A DNA stretch of 64,000 nt from Anaeramoeba flamelloides (GCA_027625915.1 JANTQA010000033.1:4526001-4590000), one strand, 5' to 3'. Shown: positions 1 to 11,315, numbered from the stretch's first letter. The notes: a model not told the origin generated them from the letters alone. Numbers and translations are program-made.

Positions 1-59
1 CATTTCTAATCGTATTGAAAAAAATATAATTTTTATTTTCTTTTATTAGTATTGAAGAG

Positions 60-430
60 AGGTGATTCAACAAATTTACCACCTGTTTGGTCGTTAGGTT
101 TTCTTGAGTTTTCTGTTTATTTGTGAAGTGTTCTAGGTTTTTTTTTTTACTTTTTGAAATAAACAGAAAATTTTAATAAATTTTCGGTTTATTACAAAAA
201 GTAAAAAAAACCTAACGAAAATCTATTGATTTTTCAAATAAATAGAAAACTCAAAAAAACCTAACGAAAATCGATAGATTTAACCAATAAAAAAGAAAAC
301 CCCAAGAAAACCGCCGTTAACTTTTCCAGAATTTAAAAGAATTGAGTAAAATCATTGATTTTTCTCAATTATTTTGAATTTTGGAAAAGCTAGGCACTTG
401 ACGGCACTTCCAGAAACATTAAACCTTTAT
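60..430. repeat. Dispersed repeat, family E, copy 1
   Basis: The block contains alternating and inverted runs of the type AGGTTTTTTT...AAATAAACAGAAAA and their complements (AAAAAAACCTAACGAAAAT), so it can fold back on itself. Related blocks lie at about 8190-8560 and 42115-42500, including a shared segment resembling CCAGAATTTAAAAGAATTGAG. No coding is visible. Bases 430-825 next to it are AT-rich with no recognisable feature. Confidence 0.6.
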
Positions 431-929
431 TTAAAGATTTTTTCCTGTAGCTCTAAAATTATCAAGATTATTGCTTTGGGTAGCTTTTATTAAAAAATAA
501 AAAGAATAGTTTTTTATTTCCAAATACAGATAAGAAAAAGAGAAAGAAAAGTAAGCATGGAAGGAGAATATAAAAATAGTGAAAAAAAAAAATAAAAAAT
601 TTATTTAAAAGTTTTTTTTTTGTATCCCAATTGTTGATTGGATTGGGTTTTGTTCCCCCTTATGTCGATTTTTTCTGGATTGAAAGCATAATTTTTTTTA
701 TAAAGAGGTTTAATCCTTGAACAACTATAAATAAAACGAAAAGGTTAATTTATTAAGTTTTAAATCAGAACTTTATAGAGGGTGTAAATCTATAAAAATT
801 TGTTTTTTTTTAGAATAAGAAATGGTTGTTGAAATTTTCTTTTTTTTGGATTGTTTTTTTTTTTTTTATTATTTATTTATTTTATTTTATTGATTGCAAG
901 TTTCTAAAATCTTGTTTTTGCAAAATCCC

Positions 930-1152
930 AGTAGATGATCCCGATTTGACAGAATTCATTCAATACAAATATCGACTAGAAAAATTGAACGGGAGTGTGA
1001 TCGATTCAATACAGTTCCTTTCCTTTCCTTCAATTACTTTAGTTGGATCCAGTTTTCTTCAGTTGCATAAGTCCAGTTCAATTCGTTTAAGATCTAATTA
1101 TAAAAAGTTTTTGATTTCTTATAATAATTTTTTATTCCTTTTACCTGCTTGA
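930..1152 (+). CDS. Candidate terminal exon of an unknown gene
   Basis: From about 931 the plus strand is open to a TGA at 1150-1152, reading DDPDLTEFIQYKYRLEKLNG and onward. Base composition is clearly less AT-rich than the flanks, and no competing minus-strand frame is open. An acceptor-like AATCCCAG lies just before the GATGATCCC that begins the protein-like part; the upstream open frame is poly-Phe/Ile and looks intronic. I recognise no domain. If real, it is the last exon of a gene entering from the left edge and converging on the uL10 gene. It could also be chance coding potential. Confidence 0.3.
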
Positions 1153-1447
1153 AAAACTTTAAAAAAAAAAAAACATAAAAGAGGAAACAAAGGAACCAAA
1201 ACAACTTAAAAAAGGGAAATTTGGAAAAAGTATAAAGTCTTAAAAATCAAAAATTCAATATTTTTTAGTTATAAACTAATAAAAATAATTTGGTTTCAAA
1301 TTGTAATTTTTTTTAATCAGACGGCGATGTGAAATTCAAAAAATAACTGTCAAAACCTGAAGTATTTAAAGAATGAGATTCTGAATCAAAATTTTGAAAT
1401 TTATTCACTTGGTACTTATTTTCTTTTCCTATTCTATATACTTCCCA

Positions 1448-4400
1448 TCAATCCTGAAATGCCCTTTTGTCTTTCAACGCTTTGAGAATAAGCTCGGTTT
1501 CTTTGATAGGGAAATCCAGGGAAACGGATATTGCAAAAATTGTTTTAATTGAATGGTATATTGGAGTTTTTAATGTTTGTTCTATTCGAAAGCCAAGTGC
1601 ATTAGAAATATTAACAATATCTTGGCAATTCTTCAAAATTGTGTTTTTCATGACTGTATCTGATTTGAATAGACCCTTTGGGTTATAAATAAACCCTTGA
1701 TGGTACCTACCCACATTAAAATAATAATAATAATAATAAAATTAATAAATTTGTTAAAGGAAGAAAGAAGTAAAATATCAATAATAAAAATTAAGTTACG
1801 GTTGTGCTTAACTTTTTAAATGGTTTTTAAACATCCTAGTTTTCTATTTAAGCAAGATACAAATTTTATAATCAGTGGATATTATTTTTATGCTTATCTT
1901 GATATTTTTTGAATTTAAAGAATTTTAATTCAATAGAAAAGTGTTGAAATTTTTGAATTTGTTTTTTTTTAAATTTTTTCATTTTCTTAAAACATTTTTT
2001 TCCCTATTAAGTAAGAATTTTCTAATAAAAATATTTGCAAATTAAAATTCTCTGCTTTAGACCCCCCACATCATTTCCAGTAAACCATGATATTTATATT
2101 ACGAATATGATAATAATTTAATAATACTTGTAATGAAAGTGAAGTAAGAGTAAACACAATTGGTTTTAAAATTTCCAAATTAATTTTTTCTTCTAATACC
2201 CTTCAAACATTTTAAACACATTTAATTAATCTTGTAAAAAATGGGCCCATTCGTCTGGAAAATAGTTTAGTCTCTTTAAAAGATTTGAACGACTTAAATA
2301 GGAACATTTTCCGAATTTTTTTAATTTTTTTTTGTCCACCTTTTATTAAAACAATTTTAATTTTATTCTTATTATAAAGTGGGAAAAATTACCCTCTTCT
2401 TTTCCCAGAAAACTAAATTGGGTTTAAAATACTTCTAATCACTGTAATTAAAAGGCTCTGTTGACTACTCTTTGAATTAGGAGTCTTAATTTAGTCACTT
2501 CAAACTTTCTCTTTAATAGATTAAGATCTCTTGTGCACTTAACCCTTACCAATAAATCCCCTCTTCTTTTTCTTTTTCTTTTTTTTTATTTTTAAAAATT
2601 ATGGTATAGAATTAAAATTGGTTTTCTATCTTTTTTGAACTCAATTAACCTTGTTCTATTGGCTGTATTGAATAAAAAATCTTTTTCAAACAAAAGGGAA
2701 TACCTCTAAAATTATAAATACTATTGAATTTGATTGTGAATAAGATAATTACTTCTTGGTGATTTTCATTTTAATTATTCATTTTTTCATTTTTTGTTTT
2801 TTTATTTATTTATATTAAACAGTTGGGAAATGAAAAAAAAAAAACAAGATAAGAAGAAATCAATTTGGAAATAATCTACCAGTATAAAGCTGAGAACAGT
2901 TTAAGTTTGATTTCGAACGAGCTAGATATAGGAATTAAGAAAGACCATTATTGAATTGATGTCTGGAACAAAGAAAAAAAGTAATAAAGAAAAAAACAAT
3001 TCCCACAAAATACACAGATAAATTGTGGCTTTAGATTGAATATGAGACTTTAAAGAACAAAAGTTTGACATGTAAAGAGTTATCAATAAAATGTAATGAA
3101 ATTTTCTCCAATTGGCCTTGTTCAAAGGTTTTTATTGATTTTATAATAATTATTCCCTAGAATTTACAAAACAAGATTTCTCATTTCAAATAAAAGTATA
3201 CATAAATTTTTAAAATATTTAATTTTAATTTTTATTGTTTTGTTTTAATGAGTTTTAAATATTCAGTTGAGTGTTTTTTTTTAATTTGTGATTTAAAGAT
3301 TTTCTTGTATTTTAGAATGATACTACAATGGAAAATGATTCAATTGTGAATAATTCTTGAAATTTTCTGTGTCCTTTTATTTGAAAAAAGAGTTTATTTT
3401 CAATTAAATTGGAAATTCTAAATGATGGTATGTTGATGAAATGATAAAAAAAATGAAATTGGGATGGAAATTTATACCCTTTAAGGGCCGAGACATTCTG
3501 AGGAAAAAATTATTTTGAGAATTTACAAAAAAAAAAATATAATTTTTAAAGAGTACCGAATACCAATCAAAAACTAACCGACATGTGAAAGGTGATAGAT
3601 TTCAAAAAATCAACAATTGGAAATGAGGACATTTTCAGAAAAAAAGTACCAGAAAGAGAGACACTCAATTTCCAATTTAAATCGTTGTCAAATTATAATT
3701 TTGAAAACAACTATGTCAGTTTTGAGGTGTAGCTCTTTAGTATTTTTTTTGAGATTTCAAAAGATTTTTTTTTTTCATTTTTTTCCTTTCTCAAATGAGT
3801 TATTTTTTTTCTCAAGAAAATATTACAAAATCCTAACTTAGTCAAATTTAGAGGGTTAAAAAATAATCACAAATGAGATTAAATCAAATTAAATTGAATA
3901 TGTACTTATGAAAACAATTTGTTTTAAAGTGAAGAAATTTAACCTTTTGGAAATTTAAAATAAAGAAACAATTAACTTTTTTTTTCCCCAAATTATTATT
4001 TCAATTTCCCAAAATTTTACTAATTATGGCTGAAATCTCTCTTGTTTCTTAATAAAATTAATTAGATCTGATATTTTAACAAATATAATTTGTTCTTAAT
4101 TTTTTAACTTGATCAAATGTTAAGTAGGGGTTTGTTAAGTTCTAGTAAACTAAAAAAAATCTTCAAGTAAATTTAATAACAAATTCAAAAAAATTTTATC
4201 CCATCTTGAAATTGAAAAATAAAGTAAAAGCCTGATTACCACAAAATAAAACTTACATTCGAATCTATTTTTTGAAATGAATTATTGTTTTTAAAAGTCT
4301 GGTCCATTTTTCTCATTTTTGAATAGTTTAAAATTCAACATATTTCCAAATTATTGAAAAAAAAAATTATTTTTTCTTCTAAGAAAGAAAGAGGAAATCT

Positions 4401-6647
4401 TATTGTATGTAAAGGAAGTATACTAAAATAAACTTTAAAACTTAAACCACTAAGTTTTCTGAATTAACTCAAAATAAAGCATATACTTGTTCAAAAAAAG
4501 TTCAATAATTTTTTTAAACTTGTAAAAAATATAATATTTTGATTCAAAGAACGGTTCAAATCAATTTTTTTTTTTTTATTAAATTAAAATATACGAGTAA
4601 AAAAAAACCAAACAATCAAATTAAAAATTCTCCCATAATAGATTTTTTAAATTTTCTGGGATAGGAAATTTCAACTTATAATCAAAATAAATACTTTTGA
4701 ATTTGATTATTCCTAATCAATAATTAATAACCCAATCTTAATTTTTTTCAGTGGGTTATTGACAACCCAAAGATTAAAGGTATCAATAGAATTTACAATT
4801 ATTTCTCAATTTTTTTTAAGATTTTCAAACAAATAAAACCAATTCAAATAAATAATTCTAATAAAAAAAAAAAAAAATAGATATTATCAAATAACTGATT
4901 TTGATACAAATAATTCCTTGTTTATACCATGAGTATTTGAAAAAGAATATTACCTATTCGTTTAAATTTCAAGAAATTTAATAAAATATTTGTGAATACA
5001 ATAGAAGATCAATTTTTTTAGATCTTTAATGGATTCAATATTGATTTATTTTTATTGTATTTTTAAAATGAGATTTAAGTTCAAGGTTGTTTGTTCATAC
5101 ACACGACCAGAAATTACTCAAAGTGAGATTTTATTAAAATAAAAATCTTTTGCAAAATTTTTCAATTTCTAAATTTGATCCAAAAATCCAAACAAAAAAG
5201 GATCAAAATCTTTTTAAGGGACTAGTCTATATTAAATTTTTTTAGGTAAATTTAATAGATATTTTGAATTTTTTTTGCCAATTACTTAGATTTGAAATCA
5301 AAGTGAAAAACTTCTTAGTATATTAATGAAATATTGCTAAATGACATTCATTAAATTTAGTTATTGTTTTTATAGAAATAAAAAATTTTTCCATTTTTTC
5401 ACTTTTTTGAAAGTTGCTTTTTTTCAACTTTTCACAAAAATACAAAAAAATAAGAACTAAAAGTTCTAACATTGAAAAAACCTGTCTATTTTCAATTTTA
5501 AACATATTTCAAGATAAGAATTCCTTATTTAGTTATTGGTCAAAAAAAAAATTAATAGAGACTAGTCCCTTAACTGAAAATTTCAATGGTGAAAAATGAA
5601 CTCTTTTAAAAATGGTAATTCATTTCCTAAAGTTGATAAATGAGTTTGCATATCGGGTTTAATTATACCCTTCTGTAAATAATTACTCTATTTCCTTTGG
5701 GAACCAAAATAAATAAGAGTTACTGTTCCCTTAAACCAATGTTATTATTATCTGGAAATTTAAAGAAATTCAAGTAACTTTTCAAACGCTAAAACCAAAA
5801 AACAAAACACTTGTTTCAAAAAGTTGTCAAGTAATTTCATTTTGTTACTAGTTTGAAAGAGTTTCAAACCCAAAAAAAAGAAAAAGAAAAAAAAAAAGAA
5901 TCAAACATTTTCAGAATTTCACATTTAATGACATAATGTTTATATTGAAGCTTTTGACACAACCGAGCAACAAGACTTGAAATAATTTGGCCTTTTTCAC
6001 AGATAACTACATCCCTAAGTACGTAAACCCTTGCTTTTATTATTTTTGTTCGGATATAACACGAAGAAAACTTTACTGTTTGATCTGGAGTCAAATTTGT
6101 GGGTCCTTTTCTAATCGTAATATCACGTTGACATATTTTGCCCCTATAAACTGGCATAACAAGATTCACATTTTGAAATATTTCAGGTATTTGATCAAGA
6201 AATTCTTTATTTTCCTTTAAAACAAAAACAATTCCAACAGAATTGTTGACAAATTTGAGTAATTTCAAAAGATCAGGATCGGTTTTTGAAGCTTTTAAAA
6301 TCCCGTTTTTAATCCACTTCTTTGGGTTGTAGGAGGTTGAGTAGTTAAAGATCCAATAGTAGTTTTTAAAAATAATATAATTTTGAGGATGAGAAAGGTT
6401 GTTGTTGTTTTTTTAAAAGAAAAAGAATGAATCGGGAATTTACAGTTTTACCCATCATAAATATACATTTGGGGTATAATTTTTTTCGTAGTTTTTGCAG
6501 TAGTTTGGAAGGTAATAGATGATTTTTGATTATTAAAATGGTTTTTGTTGACGAAAAAAGATTTTGAATTTTTTCAAGAAATTGATTGTATTTTTTTTCT
6601 TTCTCCTTTTTTGAAAACTTTGTTAGGTAATTAAAATCTTTGTACAT
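1448..6647 (-). CDS. RPLP0: Ribosomal stalk protein uL10 (P0)-like, three exons, lacks acidic tail
   Basis: Exons (minus strand): 6647-6444, 6316-5907, 1706-1448; joined 873 nt, 290 aa. Introns of 127 bp and 4200 bp have GT-AG ends (donors GTAAAT and GTTTGA, acceptors GAAG and GTAG) and phases that match exactly. Across the joins the protein follows eukaryotic P0: exon 1 ends in the MGKT segment (P0 MGKN), exon 2 covers the rest of the rRNA-binding fold (VNNSVGIVFV; GPTNLTPDQT in place of TGLGPEKT), and exon 3 holds the NPKGLF and IYHSIKTIFAISV part that binds P1/P2. uL10 anchors the P1/P2 dimers in the ribosomal GTPase centre. The protein stops at RAFQD; the usual acidic linker and GFGLFD tail are absent. 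Mrt4, which also lacks that tail, does not have the exon 3 domain. It may be the main P0 of a divergent lineage or a specialised paralogue. Confidence 0.85.
2690..3450 (-). repeat. Dispersed repeat, family A, copy 1
   Basis: This block matches 56560-57200 in inverted orientation. Both share the order: ATTGAATTTGATTGT, TAAGATAATTACTTSTTGGTGATTTTCATTTTAATTATT, a segment containing GAGCTAGATATAGGAATTAA, and GATTCAATTGTGAATAATTC. No ORF is shared between copies. Ends are not sharp by eye. Confidence 0.7.
3480..3975 (+). repeat. Dispersed repeat, family D, copy 1
   Basis: This segment starts near CCAATCAAAAACTAACCGAC and contains CAATTTCCAATTTAAAT, CAAATGAGTTATTTTTTTCTCAAGAA and AAATCAAATTAAATTGA. 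The same order occurs at 19300-20760, 42760-43560 and 50060-50950, all on the same strand. The short ORF over it is not kept in the other copies, so I do not call it a gene. Confidence 0.7.
4137..5175 (+). repeat. Dispersed repeat, family I, copy 1
   Basis: Positions 4137-4810 match 22483-23135 in the same orientation (AGTAAACTAAAAAAAAATCTTCAAG; CATCTTGAAATTGAAAAAT; AAATTCAACATATTT; TAATAACCCAA followed by a TTTCAGT-type stretch). Positions 4880-5175 in turn resemble 15060-15350 (ATTTCAAGAAATTTAATAAA, then GTTCATA...CAGAAATTACT). It is non-coding as far as I can see. Confidence 0.65.
5218..5569. mobile_element. 352 bp TTAA-target MITE with GGGACTAGTC termini
   Basis: The element is flanked by TTAA on both sides (5214-5217 and 5570-5573). 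Its ends are inverted repeats of about 28 bp: GGGACTAGTCTATATTAAA at the left and, on the complement from the right, GGGACTAGTCTCTATTAAT. It has the same termini as the 1.12 kb family B elements and no transposase, so it is a non-autonomous relative. It splits a family J repeat; an uninterrupted J copy lies at 25715-25960. Confidence 0.8.
5570..5800 (+). repeat. Family J repeat, right part (left part 5110-5217)
   Basis: With the left part at 5110-5217 (GATCCAAAAATCCAAACAAAAAAGGATC) this follows 25715-25960 (GATCCAAAAATTGAAACAAAAAAGATC, then AATGAATTCCTTTAAAAATA and a GGGTTACT segment). A further fragment lies near 16580-16650. Confidence 0.6.
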
Positions 6648-6829
6648 AAAAGAGAAAAAATGAAATTTTATCAAACTTTTCTTCAATTTTACAATTATCA
6701 TACTTTTATTTTCAATTAATGACACCGGTGAATAAAAAATCAACCTATTTAAGAAATTATTCAGAATTTACTTGACAATTTTCAACTTTAACTCTTATTG
6801 TTTTTGTATTAAGGGATAAGTTCTAATTT

Positions 6830-7310
6830 TAATCGAGCAAAATGTGACTATATGTAATTGCTGATATTGTGTATGTTTCTATTTTGGATATGCCAAATGC
6901 CACAAAATTCTCGATCCGAAGAAAACAAAAAAGTATATTTTTTAAGTGAGATCAAATTGTTATTTCCATTTTTTATGAAAAAGAAAAATTATTTGAATAA
7001 TTTTTTTTTCTTATATTAGAAATAGTTTTTATCATTGTTTATTCCCATTTTCATCATTATTATTCAATACATTAAAAAATCTTTGTTTACAGGACTATTA
7101 AATAAAAGAATTTTTTTTCTTTTTTGATTAATTCTTTTGGTTAACCAAACAATTGATTTATTGAACATATTGAAAAATATTTTTTGTGTTATAAGAAGGG
7201 TAGCTATAACCATTAAAGTTTTAAAATTATTTATCACCTTTGTTCCGAAATAAATTATTACCAATTTTATTTTTCCATCTATGAAAAAAAAGGAAAACAA
7301 GAAACATAAT
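6830..7310 (-). mobile_element. Partial family B element, copy B5 (inverted)
   Basis: Read on the minus strand, this follows the right half of the 1.12 kb TTAA elements: WLTKRINQKRKK-type reading (GGTTAACCAAAAGAAT), GATAAAAACT, TTTTCTTTTTCATAAAAAATGG, TTGATCTCACTT, then a TTTTGTGGCATTTGGCATAT stretch matching TTTTTTGACACTTGGCATAT. It is much older than B1-B3. It lies about 190 bp upstream of the uL10-like start codon, so promoter sequence of that gene may come from it. Confidence 0.65.
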
Positions 7311-7780
7311 GTAAAGGGTCTTTAATTGGGGTCCTAAATAGAAACTGAAAACGAAAAGTTAATTAATAAAAGAAACAACCAATAAACTTTGGATAATAAT
7401 CCATTATATTATTATTAATTAAATCAATGAAAAAAATTCAAATCTACTTGATTATCAAAATTATTCTGTATAGTTTTGGAGATCTTGAAAGTAGTCAATT
7501 TTTACAACAACTTTTTAAATAATTGATCAATCAAAGAAACACCCTTAGAATAAGATAATTTTAAAGAACTATTATTGTGATTAATTCTCATTCTGTCTTG
7601 TTGTCTTTTATTATTTTTCTTTTTTAATAGATCTTATTTTAAATATTCTATTTCTATTTGGGTAACCAATAAAAAGGTTTGTTTAGACTTTTTTTCATTA
7701 TTTCACCTTTATTCCCAACAGTTAATTGATTTTATTTTCTACAACATCGAAATTTTTAATGTGATCTTTAATTATTTTCA
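7310..7780 (+). repeat. Dispersed repeat, family G, copy 1
   Basis: Shared with 11890-12290, 15440-15590 and 16240-16530. Landmarks in order are CCAATWRACTTTRRATAATAAT, CATTATATTATTAT, TTTGGAGATCT(C/T)AAA, CAATTTTTWCAACA, and an ACTGTTATTGTGTT-TTTGTCT segment. No ORF is conserved. Confidence 0.65.
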
Positions 7781-8189
7781 TCACTCTCTCGAAAGAAAAG
7801 GTATTTTTAGACTAGAAATATTGAGGAATAACTATTATGAAAATATTTTTTCAAAAAACTATTAAACATTTGTTAATTTTTCACTTTACAATAACTTCAA
7901 TTATAATAAACACTTTTGGTTAATGAGAGATCATTGGTTAATTATTTTTACAAATAATCTACAATTAAAGTGGAAAATCCAATTTTCCTGTTTCCAATAA
8001 GATATTTTTTCAATCGATAGTAAAAAATTTAAGAATATTTTTTTTTTTCTATCTAAGAGGTCATTAACACCTCTTTCAAAAGTATTTCAAATCTATAAAA
8101 TATATATATTCAATATGAAAGAAATTATTTTGACTATTTAAGAATTATTTTCATTTTAAATTTAAAAAATTATTTTTTTTTTGAATTTT

Positions 8190-8560
8190 TACTTTAGGTT
8201 TTTTTTTAATTTTTGAAATAAAAAGAAAATGTTTTAAATTTTCTTTTTCAAAAATTAAAAAAAGCAGTTGTTAGTTTCCCCAGAATTTAAAAGAATTGAG
8301 AAAAATATTTGATTTTATTCTATCGTTCTGAATCCTGTAAAAGTGAGCTACTTCATGGCATATAATGGAAGTTTTCATTCATTTTTCAAGAATTCACAAG
8401 AAGAGAGGAAAATTCATCAATTTTAATTGATTTGTTAGAATTCTGGAAAGCCTTGGCATTTTTCTGTAGTTTTTCTGAAATTTTAAAGAATAAAGTAAAA
8501 TAGCGGGATTTAAAATCCATTTTGTAGGACAGGGAAAACCTAGCACTCTTGATATTGTTA
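8190..8560. repeat. Dispersed repeat, family E, copy 2
   Basis: Contains TTTAATTTTTGAAATAAAAAGAAAAT followed by the complement-type run and CCAGAATTTAAAAGAATTGAG, as at 60-430 and 42115-42500. Between 7780 and 8190 I see only AT-rich sequence with no feature. Confidence 0.5.
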
Positions 8561-8622
8561 ATAAAATATTTTTTTATTTTAAAGTTTTATTAGATATGTT
8601 CAGTGTTTTTTAAACGATTAGT

Positions 8623-8647
8623 TATTATATATATATATATATATATA
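8623..8647. repeat. (TA)n microsatellite
   Basis: About 12 uninterrupted TA units. Confidence 0.95.
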
Positions 8648-9613
8648 AGAAATTAACCTCAATTTGAATTAATCTAAAACTTATGTATCGTTTATTTGGA
8701 ATTTTTTAACCGAAAAAACACACTCTTTTTTAACCGACTTTCAATTTTAATAATCGTATATTCGTTTAAAAATGATAAATATAATAGTGTTGGGGCTTTG
8801 TAGAACTTGTGTATTTTGATTATATTGTAAAAAAAACCATATTATTAATATTGAAAAGTTAATTATTTAATTATTTTTATCTATCTTAGAACTCTTACTT
8901 TATTGATTAATAGAAGTTATTCATTTGTATAAAAGGATGTAATTAAAAAAAAACATAAAAAAATAAATACAATAGAGTATTGTATTTTCACAAAGATTCA
9001 GTTAAATGATAAAAAAAACTCCTAAAGTAACTTTTGAGTAATACTTTATTCTTTTAAAAAAAAATTATTTTCTCGAATTAATTTTTGAATAAAAATATGT
9101 GATTTTTTGTTTTTTAATTTATAAATTTGAAAATTAAAAAAAATTGCAATAGAAATTTTAGTTATTGAATACCATTTCTCGGAATTTAGGATAGTTCGTA
9201 TGGGTAAAATTAATTCTAAATTTAAGATTATTTTTAAAAAAAAACTATAACTGGTCTCATACAACATCAGATTCTTAGAAGGCAATCGATTTCCAACAAA
9301 ATAAAAAATAAAAATAAAAAAAAAATACTAAAGTAATCTGGTAAAAGAAGTATAATATTGATGAAATAGAAAATATTAGAAATGAAAATATGTGAAAAGA
9401 ATATATTTAGAAAAAAAATAAGTTTCAATATTAATTCAAGACGGAGAAAAAACACATTATCGCAAGAAGATGAAAGCGTACATTTAAAAAGAAATCTCAA
9501 AATTGTATAATTTCAAAACATTTTCATTGGTAAGAAAAAAATTATATTGAAAATGAAAACCAAAAAGAGTTTCGTTCAAATATAAAAACATTATAAACGG
9601 TGGAATATTAATA

Positions 9614-9616
<3 letters not shown>

Positions 9617-9652
<36 letters not shown>
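9617..9652. repeat. (TA)n microsatellite
   Basis: About 16 TA units preceded by ATTAATATTAATAT. The stretch 8650-9900 around it holds no recognisable gene; short ORFs there are poly-Lys/Phe/Asn and lack coding character. Confidence 0.95.
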
Positions 9653-9660
<8 letters not shown>

Positions 9661-9924
9661 CCAAAAAAGTGTGGCATTTTTTTTTTTTTGATATTTCATA
9701 AAAAAATCAATTTAGTTAGTGAAGGTATATAGTAATTGATAATAACAAATTTAGTTTATTTATTAATATCGATTGGATCAATAACGAATTTATTTATTTC
9801 AAAATATGTAGGTTAAAATATTTCTAAAAAATGAAAAAAATAGTACTTTTTTTGGTAGAAAACAATGTATGACCAATTTTAATAAAAAACTGGAAATATG
9901 GAAAGGGTAAAAATCATTTGTTAA

Positions 9925-10220
9925 AACAATAAAACACGAATCTAAGTTTTTGATTATAAACACCTTTCAAGAATTGTGACACAACAGAAATAATCAATTG
10001 AAAAAAAAAAAAATTATCCTTGAGTATTCAAGCACAACCAATAATTAAATCTGATTCATAAATTCGCCTTTAAATCATTCAAAATATATAAAAAACTGAG
10101 ATTTTAAAAATTAAAAAAAAATAAAAACTAAGTAATAAAAAATACATTTTGCTCATTTCCAAAATTTTGACTCACTTTTTTTATTACTGAAATTTTCACT
10201 GAAAAAAAAGTTAACAACAA
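9925..10220 (+). repeat. Dispersed repeat, family K, copy 1
   Basis: Resembles 33870-34030 (TTATAAACACC, AATTGTG, AATAATTAAATCTGATT) and 34558-34690 (TGAGATTTTAAAAATTAAAA followed by a TTACTGAAT...AAAAAAAAGTT stretch). Confidence 0.55.
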
Positions 10221-10538
10221 AATTTTGATATTAAGAAAGAACAGACTGATAATGAAAAAATTGATTTAATCTTCTCTGTTTTCCCTATTTATTGATTTAT
10301 TTTGATAAAGATTTAGAAATGAGTAAAAATCAAAATTCCGAATACAACCCAAATAACACAAAGAGAAAAATGTTCACCATCAACCTTAAAAAAGAAAATT
10401 GACCATTTGAGAAAAAAAACAATCAAACAATAAAATAATTATTCATCAAATTCAATTTAATTGGGATCCTCAGGACAGTGTTTTTCTACATTTTTTTGTT
10501 TTTTTATTTTTCTCAAATCATTTTGTGTTTGTCTGTTA

Positions 10539-11315
10539 ATGACAACAGAAAAATCAAAAGAAGAAGAAGAAGAAGAAGAAGAAATTTATGCTTCAGGCTT
10601 TTTAGAAAAAAGAGGAGGGAGAAACAAAGGGCTAAGAAGGAGATGGTTCGAGCTGTATCCATCTGGGAAGCTCACGTATTCCAAAAAATTTGGATTAGAA
10701 TGTATCAATCACATCAATGTGAAGCAATCACTTGGGCTGAACCCAATTGATGAAAAACGGAAGGGGATAAAAAACTCGCACGTGGGAAGAGCATTTGAAA
10801 TTGTGATGAGCGATCGGGTGTTTTATTTCCTTGCGGAAAATAAAGATCAAAAGAATTATTGGGTCAAATCGCTCAGGGAAATAATCAATGGCAAAATCCC
10901 AAACCAGAAGAGCTCGCAAAGTGGCTCAATCAGTTCAGAAAATTTGCTCTCTTCCACTGTCATTGGCGGACTCAATTTGGTAACAGATCCGCGCAGTGCT
11001 GTCTCTTCCGATGAATATTTAGAAAAGTGTAGGGAAATCGTAAATCTTGAAAAGAAAATTGATGTTTTAAGTAAACAAATCGAAGGATTCCAAAATGAAA
11101 GAGAACTCAGCCAAAAATCGATTCAACTTCAAAAAAAACAAAGCCAATTTTTAGAAAAGCACAAACAGGAAAACGATGATCAAATTTTAAATAAGATCGA
11201 TGGACAGTATGTTTTGAAATTAATTGATGGTTTAACAACCTTAATGAATTGCGAGTTAGAGAAAAAATTGCCAAAAGAATTACAATATTTGGAAGAGCAA
11301 GGGGAACAAAATTAG
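10539..11315 (+). CDS. PH-domain protein with C-terminal coiled coil
   Basis: Single exon of 258 aa from the first in-frame ATG (MTTEKSK); the frame is open further upstream but without an ATG. Residues 8-15 are a Glu run. Residues 17-117 form a pleckstrin homology domain: strand beta1 ASGFLEKRGG, basic loop RNKGLRRRWFELYP, later FEIVMSDRVFYFLAEN and a C-terminal helix with the invariant Trp (W108 in KNYWVKSLREII). The basic beta1-beta2 loop would suit a phosphoinositide headgroup (inference). Residues about 155-215 are predicted coiled coil; the tail is acidic. The specific family is not recognised. TAG stop, then an AATAAAAAA stretch just downstream. Base composition is clearly richer in G/C than the flanks. 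Confidence 0.88.
   Translation: MTTEKSKEEEEEEEEIYASGFLEKRGGRNKGLRRRWFELYPSGKLTYSKKFGLECINHINVKQSLGLNPIDEKRKGIKNSHVGRAFEIVMSDRVFYFLAENKDQKNYWVKSLREIINGKIPNQKSSQSGSISSENLLSSTVIGGLNLVTDPRSAVSSDEYLEKCREIVNLEKKIDVLSKQIEGFQNERELSQKSIQLQKKQSQFLEKHKQENDDQILNKIDGQYVLKLIDGLTTLMNCELEKKLPKELQYLEEQGEQN

Larger units (their letters stand above)
1707..5906 (-). other. 4.2 kb second intron of the uL10-like gene
   Basis: The intron contains no exon I can recognise. It is made largely of repeats listed separately: family A (about 2690-3450), family D (3480-3975), family I (4137-4810 and 4880-5175), and family J interrupted by a 352 bp TTAA element (5218-5569). An (AAT)n tract sits at 1722-1740, next to the acceptor. 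Confidence 0.8.

Noticed and set aside
5323-5599. Overlapping ORFs on both strands near 5.4 kb
   Set aside because: They lie inside or across the border of a 352 bp MITE and are not kept elsewhere.
9046-9699. Chain of three minus-strand ORFs at 9.0-9.7 kb
   Set aside because: Composition is homopolymeric Phe/Ile/Asn, includes a (TA)n tract, and the starts are not supported.
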